Source: JAEDES01 sp045649455 | GTDB taxonomy: Bacteria > Bacillota_I > Bacilli_A > RF39 > UBA660 | Direction of reading: 5' to 3' | Assembly (NCBI GenBank): GCA_045649455.1 | Contig: JAZRPV010000058.1 | Location: forward strand, 84,727 to 148,726 | DNA length: 64,000 nt | Part shown: piece after piece, positions 54,310 to 62,651 of the stretch | Position numbering within the stretch: position 1 is the first letter of the stretch | Layout: each line of letters starts with the position of its first letter | Notes under the pieces: model-generated | What the model was told of the DNA's origin: nothing | The model's database searches: none | What the model saw: only the letters and a program-made list of their open reading frames with translations | Program-made: the position numbers and the translations under genes

Positions 54310-55102
54310 TATTGAACATAAAAGTTTTTTTATAAAAAAGAAAAAAAGAAATTTTTTAGTTATTTTATTTAGATTTTTAATTGTATTAGTTTTTGTATTA
54401 TTATGGGAATTATTTTCTAGATTGGGTATTATTAATACATTTTTATTCTCATCACCTAGCAAAGTTTGTCTAACTATATATGACTTATTTATAAATGGAA
54501 ACTTAATTAGACATATATTGATTACTTTATGGGAAATATTCATTAGTTTTTCTATTACTAGTTTTTTAAGTTTAGTAATAGCATGCTGTTTATGGAAGTG
54601 GAAGTTTCTTGCTGATATACTAGAACCTTATTTAACTGTATTAAATTCTTTACCAAAAGTTGCTCTTGGTCCTTTAATAATTATTTGGATTGGCGCAGAT
54701 ACAAAATCAATTATATTTATGGCCATGATGATTAGTATTTTTGTTACAATACTCAATATTTATAATTCATTTATAAATACTGAAGAAGAATATATTAAAT
54801 TAATGAAAAGTTTTAAATGTAATGATTTTATTGTATTAAATAAAGTTATTATACCTAGTAATATCAACAATATTGTAAGTAGTTTTAAAGTAAATGTTTC
54901 CATGACTTTAATAGGCGTGATTATGGGAGAATTACTTGTATCTAAAGAAGGAATTGGTTACTTAATTATGTATGGTTCTCAAGTATTTAATATTAATCTT
55001 GTTATATCTGGAGTTATTATTTTAGGTATTTTATCTTTTATAATTTATATGTTAGTAGAAAAGATATCTTTTAAATTTACAAATAAAAAAGAGACTATAT
55101 AG
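54296..55102 (+). CDS. ABC transporter permease (SsuC/ThiX type)
   Basis: The 268-residue permease has six membrane helices. The coupling loop EEYIKLMKSFKCNDFIVLNK, and then PSNINNIVSSFKVNVSM, has the EAA-like layout of the BPD_transp_1 family. NSLPKVALGPLIIIWIG is typical of the sulfonate/HMP-precursor subgroup. GGAGGGATTTAG precedes the ATG, which overlaps the ATPase gene by 14 bases. The operon ends at a bidirectional terminator at 55087-55110. Confidence 0.92.
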   Translation: MSIYDIEHKSFFIKKKKRNFLVILFRFLIVLVFVLLWELFSRLGIINTFLFSSPSKVCLTIYDLFINGNLIRHILITLWEIFISFSITSFLSLVIACCLWKWKFLADILEPYLTVLNSLPKVALGPLIIIWIGADTKSIIFMAMMISIFVTILNIYNSFINTEEEYIKLMKSFKCNDFIVLNKVIIPSNINNIVSSFKVNVSMTLIGVIMGELLVSKEGIGYLIMYGSQVFNINLVISGVIILGILSFIIYMLVEKISFKFTNKKETI

Positions 55103-55110
55103 TCTCTTTT
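55087..55110. terminator. Bidirectional terminator between ABC operon and WXG cassette
   Basis: A perfect palindrome of 24 bases centred on GAGACTATATAGTCTC, flanked by A- and T-runs, serves both the plus-strand permease and the minus-strand NlpC/P60 gene. A close copy of the core occurs at 58696-58717. Confidence 0.88.
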
Positions 55111-56212
55111 ATGGCTTTCTTTGATATGTTTCCCAATTTACATATGGATTAAATGCTGCACGATTAGTATTTTCAGTACCATTATAAACATTAGTCATAT
55201 CTCTTATTTGATATTGATTATTCTTTAAAGACGAATATGTTCTAGTTTGTAAGATGATACCAGCATTTGTTCCTGATGCTTCTGCACAAATAAATGTATT
55301 TGTAGATGGATCATTTTCAATAATTACACCTACGTGTCCATCACTTACAAAAACATCTCCTGGTTGGGCTTGATTCCAATTAGATTGTGGAATTGTTGTT
55401 CCAACTTCTTTAAAACAACCTACTGGTCTCCATTGGAAACCATTTTTTGTTCCTTTATCAACAACCCAAGACGCAAATGGATTACAGTCTACTCCACTAG
55501 CAACTTCTTTGGTTGGAACATATGGTTCTTGTCCTTTAGTTCCTTTATGTTCATAATCTAATTTTACATTATTTTGAGCTGCTAAACTAAGCATTAATAA
55601 AGCACTATTAACAGCTGCTTCTCTACCAGAATATTGCGTTTGTATATTACTTAACATTTGCAATACTTGCTCTTCTGGAACATATTTATATAAACTTACT
55701 CCATCTGAAAGTTTCGTAAGTTTTCCTGACTTATAAATTTCTAATAAAGCATGTACATCAATTGTGTAATTAACTTTACCATTCGTCATGGCACTAAGAT
55801 CTAACATAATAGACTCTGATGATACCGCTCCGAAAGAAGACATAATATTGACAATTTCTCGTCGCAACGAGGCATTAGTCTTTTCACCATTACTTATAGC
55901 ATTAGCATATTGACTTCTAACGTTTTTATATTTAGCAGTTGTTGGACATGACGCTAGTTTAGATTTATAATTTGATATTATTTTTTTATTATCTTTATAT
56001 TTTTGTAATTTATCTAAAGCATCTGCATATTTTAGAACATTTTCTTGTTCTTTTTTTAATTTATTTAGTAAGTCATTAACTTTACTGGTTAGACTTTCAT
56101 ATGCAGAACCTTTCCAATTACCACTAAAAGATATATTACTAATTGCATTTATTGAATCAGTTACTGCTGAATTTTTTGTTCTTATAGAAGATGCAATTGA
56201 ACTATACCCCAT
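55109..56212 (-). CDS. WXG-headed NlpC/P60-type wall hydrolase (probable type VII secretion cargo)
   Basis: Residues 1 to about 110 are helical and carry a WXG turn (Trp33-Lys-Gly35 in FSGNWKGSAYESL), like WXG100 proteins. There is no signal peptide. Residues about 236-335 form a papain-like NlpC/P60 or CHAP domain: catalytic Cys243 in GVDCNPFASWVV, His293 in GDVFVSDGHVGVIIE, and a likely third polar residue further on. The middle part (about 130-230) is unassigned. AGGAGAATAATT precedes the ATG. It is the last gene of the WXG cassette. Such a head with a cell-wall amidase/endopeptidase suggests secretion by a type VII system to reshape peptidoglycan. Confidence 0.85.
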   Translation of the reverse strand: MGYSSIASSIRTKNSAVTDSINAISNISFSGNWKGSAYESLTSKVNDLLNKLKKEQENVLKYADALDKLQKYKDNKKIISNYKSKLASCPTTAKYKNVRSQYANAISNGEKTNASLRREIVNIMSSFGAVSSESIMLDLSAMTNGKVNYTIDVHALLEIYKSGKLTKLSDGVSLYKYVPEEQVLQMLSNIQTQYSGREAAVNSALLMLSLAAQNNVKLDYEHKGTKGQEPYVPTKEVASGVDCNPFASWVVDKGTKNGFQWRPVGCFKEVGTTIPQSNWNQAQPGDVFVSDGHVGVIIENDPSTNTFICAEASGTNAGIILQTRTYSSLKNNQYQIRDMTNVYNGTENTNRAAFNPYVNWETYQRKP

Positions 56213-56226
56213 AATTATTCTCCTTT

Positions 56227-56502
56227 TTATTGATTACTTACTGTATTTGCTACAGTTGTTAATAATTCCTCTGTATCTTTCATTGAATTATGATAGTTTC
56301 TTGCGAAAGTTACAAGATCATTATTTACTCTTTTAAATCCTTCGGCGGCATTACCTATCCAGCAATCATCTAACTTTTTTATATCATTTTCATATTTAGT
56401 TAATGCTTTATCAGTAGTATCACCAAGTGATTGCATTTTTTCTTTCCAAGTTCTTAATGCGTCTAAATCCACATAAACTTGTGTACTTGATTGATTACTC
56501 AT
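56227..56502 (-). CDS. WXG100 family protein
   Basis: The 91-residue helical-hairpin protein has the canonical WXG turn at residues 48-50 (DDCWIGNAAEGF). No signal peptide is present. WXG100 proteins are exported as dimers by type VII secretion systems. AAGGTGGG lies upstream. Its ATG overlaps the stop of the gene before it by eight bases, and its stop is 14 bases from the hydrolase gene. Nothing else in the chain is recognised. Confidence 0.9.
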   Translation of the reverse strand: MSNQSSTQVYVDLDALRTWKEKMQSLGDTTDKALTKYENDIKKLDDCWIGNAAEGFKRVNNDLVTFARNYHNSMKDTEELLTTVANTVSNQ

Positions 56503-56800
56503 TCATACCCACCTTTGCAAATGAATTTTCTGTAGATGAACCTTCTTCGTTTTTTGTAGTTAAATACTCTATATTTTTTTCCATCATCGTAACTATATTC
56601 TCATATTTTTGAATATATGAATTACATGTATTGATGAATTCATCTTTAACTTTTGGATGTTTCCAAGCTGTAGAAGATTCAATATCTTTAATAATTGATT
56701 TAATATTTTCAACTTCTTTTCTATATTCTTCTTTATCAGCTTTAAGAGAAGTAATTACAGTTGCAACACCTTCAGGATCATGTTTGTATTTATCTATCAT
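56495..56800 (-). CDS. WXG100-like protein with a WKHP turn
   Basis: The 101-residue protein is mostly helical, with a single Trp46 at the turn: STAWKHPKVKDEF. The Gly of WXG is replaced by His, which makes it a divergent member or a different partner chain. The C-terminal tail is acidic and Ser-rich (NEEGSSTENSF). GGAGTTG precedes the ATG. It overlaps the 91-residue gene by eight bases, so equal or coupled synthesis is likely. Confidence 0.75.
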   Translation of the reverse strand: MIDKYKHDPEGVATVITSLKADKEEYRKEVENIKSIIKDIESSTAWKHPKVKDEFINTCNSYIQKYENIVTMMEKNIEYLTTKNEEGSSTENSFAKVGMNE

Positions 56801-56846
56801 AAATTCAACTCCTTAAATATTCTATTATTAGGTTATAAAATATTTA

Positions 56847-57128
56847 CTATTGATTTTCCATTGTATTTGCAGTTGCTATAATGTCTCCTGCAGATTTTAC
56901 GATTTGTTCATGTGTTATATGGAAAGTTTGTCTGAATTGGTCTAATTCTCCTCTTAACTCAGATGGTTTTTTGTATCCATCATATATTTCAGTTTCCCCA
57001 TCGTTAATTAGCATCATTTTATTTGATACTTCATTTAATAAAGTTTCTATTCTATCCGCAATGATTCTCATTTCATTAGCATTATCCCTTGCAACTTGTG
57101 GGGCAATTTTTTGTTGTTTATCGCTCAT
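56847..57128 (-). CDS. WXG100-like small helical protein with a YDG turn
   Basis: The 93-residue protein has a helix-turn-helix layout. The turn is IYDGYKKPSELRG (about 48-60), in which Tyr-Asp-Gly stands where Trp-x-Gly is expected. No signal peptide or transmembrane segment is visible. I chose ATG 57128, eight bases after AAGGAG. A GTG nine bases earlier lies between them. It sits between other members of the cassette and is probably another secreted or chaperone subunit. Confidence 0.72.
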   Translation of the reverse strand: MSDKQQKIAPQVARDNANEMRIIADRIETLLNEVSNKMMLINDGETEIYDGYKKPSELRGELDQFRQTFHITHEQIVKSAGDIIATANTMENQ

Positions 57129-57141
57129 TTTATTCACTCCT

Positions 57142-57453
57142 TTATACTGCGTTTCCGCTTCTCATTCTTGCAGCTAATTCATCGTTTTCAGCATCAATTC
57201 TACTAGCTGTTCTGTTCATATATTCTGTACATTGTCTAAAAGTATCAGAATAACTGTCAAACATTTGTCTTTGGTTTAATACAGCGTTTTCAAATTCTTT
57301 TGATAAACTACCTCTAAAATCTTCTGAATTAGCAAATTGATCTACTAATGTATATAGTTTACGGATTAATTCATCATAACTATCAGCTTGTGAATCTATA
57401 TTTTTAGACCAATCTCTCATTCCTATTGTATTATTGCTTACAGCATTTGACAT
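57142..57453 (-). CDS. WXG100-like protein with an FRG turn
   Basis: The 103-residue helical protein has Phe46-Arg-Gly48 (SEDFRGSLSKEF) at the hairpin turn, again a variant of WXG. The Ser/Asn-rich N-terminus (MSNAVSNNTIG) and the charged C-terminus (ENDELAARMRSG) are typical of the family. AGGAGGAATTATTT precedes the ATG. A -10 (TATAAT, complement of 57478-57483) with a weak -35 could start the transcript that carries the four small genes and the NlpC/P60 gene. Confidence 0.78.
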   Translation of the reverse strand: MSNAVSNNTIGMRDWSKNIDSQADSYDELIRKLYTLVDQFANSEDFRGSLSKEFENAVLNQRQMFDSYSDTFRQCTEYMNRTASRIDAENDELAARMRSGNAV

Positions 57454-57537
57454 AAATAATTCCTCCTTATTTTCTTCATTATATCATTGTACTTTAAATT
57501 ATTAATTTGTTTTAAAAAAATATTACATTATTTTACA

Positions 57538-58608
57538 TTACTTATAGCGGTTTCCAGTAGCAGTAATCATATTATTACTATATGAAGTTGTTCCATTAGA
57601 ACGGAAGCTACAATAGTTATGATTTCTTACTCCATTTAATGCATCCATAACAGCTTGTTTAACTGTTTGTGGAGCATTTCCGTTAAGATATTTTTTATAA
57701 CTACCATGTTGATATACAACATATTGGTTTGGTGCAGTTGCTTGTTGGATTGGATCTCGTCCATGTGAATTGATCCAATTTGATTTTTCACATCTATTAA
57801 GGATAGTTGATACAACAGCTAAGGCATCATCATATGATTTATCACTTTCAGCAGATACTATTGCACATAGTAATTCAATATCTTCATCACATAATTGATA
57901 TGTTAAATTACCTGTAGTTACCTCAAATCCATTTGCAAGATTATTATGATACTTAGAAATATCAATGCTTGGATCATTCGGATCTCCAGGTTCTATTATA
58001 ATATCTTGTTTTGCAGATTGTTGTGTTAATCCATTACTTGATTTTTTACCTTTTGTTTTTACAACTGTTTTTTCTGTTATACCTGTATTATTTGTAGCAG
58101 GCTTATTATTTGCAGGTGTTCCACCTGTAGCAATTGGTGGAGTTGTATTTCCTGGTCCACTATTATTACTGTTATTACTATTATTATTTGTATTTTGTGA
58201 ATTATTTACACCTGTATTTGTATTTTGATTTCCTGAAGATGGTTTTGATGTCGACGGTGCATGTGAATTTACTGTACCGCTGGATGCTCCATTTTGATTT
58301 GATGTACTAGGCACTCTATTAAGTTCTGCTTGTACATCTGTTGATTGAAAATCATCTACATCAAATTCATTAAGTGTTGCGCTATATAATTTAATACTTG
58401 TGGCGATTGCTTCTAAATCACTTGCTAAGTTCGTTAAATTTTTCTTTATAGTGTTTGCTGCTCCACTTGCATTAATTCCATCATAATTTGATATATTACT
58501 TAATTTTGTTTTTAGTAATGATACATCACTTGTTAACTGAATAACTTCTGTTTCCAGTTTTCCAGCCATTGATTCTAGTTCAGTTTTGCTACCTACTTCT
58601 TGTATCAT
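57538..58608 (-). CDS. WXG-like head fused to SleB-type cell wall hydrolase
   Basis: The 356-residue protein begins with a helical head (1-85) containing NYDGINASGAANTIKK, the Tyr-Asp-Gly turn shared with the 93-residue neighbour. A Ser/Asn/Thr/Pro-rich linker (about 100-200) follows, then a Hydrolase_2 (SleB/CwlJ) domain at about 232-350. There LLCAIVSAES holds the likely catalytic Glu, and ALAVVSTILNRCEKS and QYVVYQHGSYKKYL follow. There is no signal peptide. SleB enzymes are lytic transglycosylase-like. GAGGTGAGTAT precedes the ATG, and an extended -10 (TGTTATACT, 58631-58639) lies upstream. It is likely a cargo of the same secretion route. Confidence 0.85.
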   Translation of the reverse strand: MIQEVGSKTELESMAGKLETEVIQLTSDVSLLKTKLSNISNYDGINASGAANTIKKNLTNLASDLEAIATSIKLYSATLNEFDVDDFQSTDVQAELNRVPSTSNQNGASSGTVNSHAPSTSKPSSGNQNTNTGVNNSQNTNNNSNNSNNSGPGNTTPPIATGGTPANNKPATNNTGITEKTVVKTKGKKSSNGLTQQSAKQDIIIEPGDPNDPSIDISKYHNNLANGFEVTTGNLTYQLCDEDIELLCAIVSAESDKSYDDALAVVSTILNRCEKSNWINSHGRDPIQQATAPNQYVVYQHGSYKKYLNGNAPQTVKQAVMDALNGVRNHNYCSFRSNGTTSYSNNMITATGNRYK

Positions 58609-58630
58609 ATACTCACCTCTATTCTTTTTT

Positions 58631-58639
58631 AGTATAACA
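58631..58639 (-). promoter_or_regulatory. Extended -10 for the SleB-type gene
   Basis: On the minus strand TGT followed by TATACT (complement of 58631-58636) forms an extended -10. The -35 is poor. Confidence 0.5.
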
Positions 58640-58690
58640 TGAATGTTTATTTTAATGAATTAATCTCAATAGACTTTTTTTTAGTTTACG

Positions 58691-58720
58691 ACAAAAAAAA
58701 AGAGACTATAGTCTCTTTTG
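58691..58720 (-). terminator. Terminator after FIST gene
   Basis: AAAAGAGACTATAGTCTCTTTT palindrome followed by a long U-run on the minus strand. Its GAGACTAT core is shared with the terminator at 55087-55110. Confidence 0.88.
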
Positions 58721-58723
58721 ATT

Positions 58724-59911
58724 TTAATTTTTTCCAAATGCTGTAAATGACAACATTAATCCTCCACACATATTAGCGGAATGTTCATCATATCCATATT
58801 CTCCGAAGGTAAAACAAGTAATAAATGGAACTCCTTTAGTTTCTCTTAAAAGTTGCTTATGAACTTCATCTAATCTATTACCTATTCCTAATTTTCTACC
58901 TCCACAGTGTACTAATATATATGCGGCTGGGTTTGTATACATCTTTTTTCTCAGATTCTTTAATGTTTCACCAGTTGAATCTATAAGTTCATCTTGAGAT
59001 GATTCTAATTGTATAATTGCTGTTCCTGGTACTACTTTATTTCCTAAAGTAATAGTATCATCAGAAGCAGACTTTGTTCCATTATCATTACCAAACATTG
59101 GGTGTCTTACTACAGTTGAATTTCCTAAGGGATCTTTAATTCCCAAAGGTTTAAGTATTGAAGCTACTAGAAGGCTTTGACCTTGTAGACTAGCGGGAGT
59201 TGCTTCAATCCACTTTGCATATTTTTTCAATGCAGATACTCCATCTATGCTAACTAAAGTTCTATCATCTTTTACTTCAGTAATTAATCCTATATTTTCT
59301 GTTTCTCTATATGCACCTGTGTAAGATGTAATAATTTCATTATCTGTATAAAAGAAAGCTACTGCTACACCATCTGAAAATACTTTATCATTACATATAA
59401 TTTGCCAATTACCTTCAACTGTATCATCTGCTGCAGAACCACCAAACATAGGGACACGACCTATTACATCTTGAATTCCCATTAGGTATTCCTCTTCTTC
59501 TTTTGGACTGGCAATCATATAGAAATATGCTGGTGCTCTTGTAGTCTTAGCATTTTCTACTGCAGCTATTGCTACTTTTCTACCAATTGTTCGTGCATCT
59601 TTTCCTGCTTCGTGCGCAGCAACTCCTACTGTCATATCAGGGTCATCCATCATCATCATACCTGCAAATCCATTGTCCGATTCAATTACTCCATCAGGAA
59701 CAATGATTGAACCACTACTAGTACACCCTATAAATTGTGTATCTGTGATATTTCTTACGCCTTGTACAACTTCATTTACATTATTTTTGCATGATGTATA
59801 TAGAAAACCTATCTTGGCATTTGGCATATCAACTGTTGCTTTCATTGCAGTTTCTTGTCCAGCAATAAAACTATTTTCACTTATGCTATAACCTATTTGT
59901 GATTTTAACAT
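58724..59911 (-). CDS. FIST domain sensor protein
   Basis: The 395-residue cytosolic protein has FIST_N (about 15-215) and FIST_C (about 225-370) parts. Marks are FIGCTSSGSII, PMFGGSAADDTVEGNWQ and LVHCGGRKLGIGNRL. FIST domains are thought to bind small ligands such as amino acids and normally act in signal transduction. No kinase, GGDEF or HAMP domain is attached, so the output partner is elsewhere or absent. GGAGG precedes the ATG. It starts 26 bases after the alcohol-dehydrogenase gene, which probably shares its transcript. Confidence 0.88.
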   Translation of the reverse strand: MLKSQIGYSISENSFIAGQETAMKATVDMPNAKIGFLYTSCKNNVNEVVQGVRNITDTQFIGCTSSGSIIVPDGVIESDNGFAGMMMMDDPDMTVGVAAHEAGKDARTIGRKVAIAAVENAKTTRAPAYFYMIASPKEEEEYLMGIQDVIGRVPMFGGSAADDTVEGNWQIICNDKVFSDGVAVAFFYTDNEIITSYTGAYRETENIGLITEVKDDRTLVSIDGVSALKKYAKWIEATPASLQGQSLLVASILKPLGIKDPLGNSTVVRHPMFGNDNGTKSASDDTITLGNKVVPGTAIIQLESSQDELIDSTGETLKNLRKKMYTNPAAYILVHCGGRKLGIGNRLDEVHKQLLRETKGVPFITCFTFGEYGYDEHSANMCGGLMLSFTAFGKN

Positions 59912-59937
59912 TGTGTAGCCTCCTTATTTATTAAATA

Positions 59938-61089
59938 TTAATAAGCAGATTCATAAATATCAATGATATCTTCTACTGTAACTTCTCTTGGGTTACCTGG
60001 AGTACAAGCATCATTGATTGCTTGATTTGCTAGAGTTGGAATCATTTCGCGAGGAATTCCAATTTCTCTTAATGTTTGTGGAATATTTAAACGTCTAGAT
60101 AAGTCTTGTACTGCTCCTACTACCATATCAATAGCTTCTTCATCACTTGTATTATCCATATCTAAACCAAATGCTCTACCCATGTTTCTATATAATTCTG
60201 GGCAAACAACACCATTAAATTTTAATACATGTGGTAATAATAATGCATTTGCTACTCCATGGGGTGTATCAAAATATGCTCCTAATGAGTGAGCCATTGA
60301 GTGAACAATACCTAATCCTACATTTGAGAATCCCATTCCAGCAATATATTGCCCATATGCAACTTGATCAACTGCATACTCATCTTTATCATTTGCAGCT
60401 TGTTCTAGGTTTTTATAAATTAATGACATTGCATTAATATGGAACATATCAGGAATTAACCATCCTGCTTTTGTAATATATCCTTCCATTGCATGTGTTA
60501 ATGCATCCATACCTGTTGATGCTGCAATTGATTGTGGCATTCCTTGCATCATAACTGGATCGATAATAGCTACTACAGGAATGTCATGTACGTCTACACA
60601 TACCATTTTCTTAGTTCTTGCTTCATCAGTAATTACATAATTGATTGTAACTTCTGCAGCTGTACCTGCAGTTGTTGGTACAGCTATAATTGGTAAGCTT
60701 TTATTTTTAGTATCTGCTACACCATCTAAGCTAACTACATCTGAAAATTCTGGATTTGTCATAATGATACCAATAGCTTTTGCTGTATCAATAGGACTTC
60801 CTCCACCAATTGCTACGATGGCGTCAACACAATTTATTCTTGCCATTGTTAATCCTTCAAGTACATTCATTACTGTTGGATTTGGTTTTACTCCATCATA
60901 TACATAATATCTGATACCTTCCATATCTAAATAATCAGTAACCATTGCAGCAACTCCGTTTTGTGTTAAGTTGCGGTCAGTTACAACTAAAATATTTTTG
61001 AAACCTCTTGCTTTTATTTCTGTTACTACGTTTTCTCTTGCTCCGCGTCCAAAATAAGAAGTTTCATTTAAAACTACTCTATTTGCCAT
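59938..61089 (-). CDS. Iron-containing alcohol dehydrogenase
   Basis: The 383-residue enzyme reduces aldehydes with NAD(P)H or oxidises alcohols. Nucleotide-binding GGGSPIDTAKAIG, the AVPTTAGTAAEVT loop and the metal ligands in TGMDALTHAME and HSMAHSLGAYFDTPHG are intact. Length is standard for FucO/YqhD/1,3-propanediol-type enzymes. The substrate cannot be told. GGGAGG precedes the ATG, and a TTTTCA-16-TATAAT promoter with a TGT extension lies at 61116-61143. Confidence 0.95.
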   Translation of the reverse strand: MANRVVLNETSYFGRGARENVVTEIKARGFKNILVVTDRNLTQNGVAAMVTDYLDMEGIRYYVYDGVKPNPTVMNVLEGLTMARINCVDAIVAIGGGSPIDTAKAIGIIMTNPEFSDVVSLDGVADTKNKSLPIIAVPTTAGTAAEVTINYVITDEARTKKMVCVDVHDIPVVAIIDPVMMQGMPQSIAASTGMDALTHAMEGYITKAGWLIPDMFHINAMSLIYKNLEQAANDKDEYAVDQVAYGQYIAGMGFSNVGLGIVHSMAHSLGAYFDTPHGVANALLLPHVLKFNGVVCPELYRNMGRAFGLDMDNTSDEEAIDMVVGAVQDLSRRLNIPQTLREIGIPREMIPTLANQAINDACTPGNPREVTVEDIIDIYESAY

Positions 61090-61115
61090 AATCTAGCCTC
61101 CCTATTCTAATTTAT

Positions 61116-61143
61116 ATTATAACATAAAATCCTTATTTGAAAA
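61116..61143 (-). promoter_or_regulatory. Promoter for alcohol dehydrogenase-FIST unit
   Basis: On the minus strand TTTTCA (complement of 61138-61143), 16-base spacer ending in TGT, TATAAT (complement of 61116-61121). Confidence 0.7.
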
Positions 61144-61176
61144 CAAAAAAATACAATATTCACATATTGTATTTTA
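61143..61176 (-). terminator. Terminator after tsaD
   Basis: AAATACAATAT and ATATTGTATTT stem around GTGA, followed by UUUUU on the minus strand. Confidence 0.88.
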
Positions 61177-61179
61177 TAA

Positions 61180-62184
61180 TTAACATAATTTGTCTTGTGA
61201 TTTGGAATTTAATGTAAGATCTGCTCTTCTACCATCTAAATATGCATAATAACCTGCAGCAGCAATCATAGTTGCATTATCTGTACAATATTTCATTGGT
61301 GGTATTGATAAATCAACATTTAATTCATCTGCCACTTCTTGCATAGCTGCTCTTAATCCTTGATTTGCGGCTACTCCTCCAGCAACAATAACTGTTTTAA
61401 TATCTTTTTCCACAATAGCTTTTCTAATTTTTGTAGTAATTGATTCAATGGCTACTTTTTGGAATGATGTTGCAAGGTCTGCTTCATTTAGTTTATTTCC
61501 TCTTTGCTCTTCATTATGAGCTAAGTTAATTACTGCACTCTTAAGTCCACTAAATGAGAAATTATAACTATCATCTTTTAATGGTACAGGTAATTTATAT
61601 GTAGGTTGACCTTCTTTTGCTAATTTATCTATTTTTGGACCACCTGGATATTCTAATCCAATTACTCTTGCTACTTTATCATAACATTCTCCAATAGCAT
61701 CATCTAATGTTCCACCTAGTTTATTAAATTTATAATGGTCAGTCATTTCAATAATTTCTGTATGTCCTCCACTAACAACTAATGCTAAAAGAGGAAATTT
61801 TAATTCTTTTACTAAGCTATTTGCATAAATATGACCTGCTATATGGTGTACTGGAATTAATGGTTTATTATGAATAAATGCTAAAGTTTTTGCTGTTTCT
61901 AATCCTATTAATAATGAACCAATTAAACCTGGCCCGTATGTTATAGCAATTGCATCTATATCATCCATTGTCATGTTAGCTTTATCAAAGCAGTCTTCTA
62001 ATACCATTGTCACATTTTTAACATGGTGACGACTGGCTATTTCAGGAACTACTCCTCCAAAGTCTTTATGAATATCTATTTGTGTTGATGTAGATGTAGC
62101 AATTTCTTCTGTACCGTTTTTTACTATTGATACGCTTGTTTCATCACAACTACTTTCTATTCCTAATATATATGTATCTTTCAT
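61180..62184 (-). CDS. tsaD: tRNA N6-threonylcarbamoyladenosine synthase subunit TsaD
   Basis: The 334-residue subunit transfers the threonylcarbamoyl group to A37 of ANN-decoding tRNAs. ILGIESSCDETSVSI opens it, PVHHIAGHIYANSL carries the metal-binding His pair, and VSGGHTEII and AGGVAANQGLR complete the ASKHA fold. I chose ATG 62184, with AGGGTG upstream. A GTG nine bases earlier overlaps that site. It is the last gene of the tsaE-tsaB-rimI-tsaD set, though a hairpin at 62221-62250 separates it from rimI. Confidence 0.98.
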   Translation of the reverse strand: MKDTYILGIESSCDETSVSIVKNGTEEIATSTSTQIDIHKDFGGVVPEIASRHHVKNVTMVLEDCFDKANMTMDDIDAIAITYGPGLIGSLLIGLETAKTLAFIHNKPLIPVHHIAGHIYANSLVKELKFPLLALVVSGGHTEIIEMTDHYKFNKLGGTLDDAIGECYDKVARVIGLEYPGGPKIDKLAKEGQPTYKLPVPLKDDSYNFSFSGLKSAVINLAHNEEQRGNKLNEADLATSFQKVAIESITTKIRKAIVEKDIKTVIVAGGVAANQGLRAAMQEVADELNVDLSIPPMKYCTDNATMIAAAGYYAYLDGRRADLTLNSKSQDKLC

Positions 62185-62220
62185 TAATATCACCCTTGCA
62201 TTTCTTCCTTATTTTAACAT

Positions 62221-62250
62221 AAAAGACTCTTTTTTACTAGTAAGAGTCTT
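62221..62250 (-). terminator. Possible terminator/attenuator between rimI and tsaD
   Basis: AAAGACTCTT and AAGAGTCTTT form a ten-base stem with a 10-base loop, but the following U-run is short (UUUUA). Readthrough into tsaD is likely. Confidence 0.55.
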
Positions 62251-62651
62251 TATTTTTCATTATTTCTTTCCATTAAAATACCATCTATGCCATTATAGTA
62301 GCCTTTTCTAATTGCTTTTTTTTCAAATCCATACTTTTCGTATAGATGAATTGCTGGAAAATTATCTATTTTTACTTCAAGTGTAATACTTTTATCCACA
62401 AGTTCAATTGCTTTTTTTAATAATTTTGAAGCTTTTCCACAGTTTCTGTGGGAAATATCAACTTCAATTTGATTAATTTCAGCACGATCATAAATATCAC
62501 TATAGTAAATATATCCAATTATTTTTTTATCCTCAACATAAAAAAGATATTTACCAAAAGGATTTATTTCTAAATCTTTGGTTATAGTATCTTCTTTTAT
62601 TAAATTATTTTCATATTGTGATAAATCAATTTCATTATAATCTAATATCAT
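62250..62651 (-). CDS. rimI: GNAT acetyltransferase, ribosomal protein S18 (RimI-like)
   Basis: The 133-residue GNAT protein has IEVDISHRNCGKASKLLKKA, the acetyl-CoA loop, in which the usual RxxGxG/A form is changed to RNCGKAS. IHLYEKYGFEKKAIRKGYY is typical of RimI. It sits between tsaB and tsaD, the normal place of rimI, and its ATG shares a base with the tsaB stop. N-acetylation of S18 is the known role in E. coli. Confidence 0.85.
   Translation of the reverse strand: MILDYNEIDLSQYENNLIKEDTITKDLEINPFGKYLFYVEDKKIIGYIYYSDIYDRAEINQIEVDISHRNCGKASKLLKKAIELVDKSITLEVKIDNFPAIHLYEKYGFEKKAIRKGYYNGIDGILMERNNEK

Noticed and set aside
58691..58720. Transposon terminal inverted repeat at the WXG cassette ends
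   Set aside because: The palindromes sit at gene ends with T-runs and behave as terminators. No transposase or target duplication is seen.
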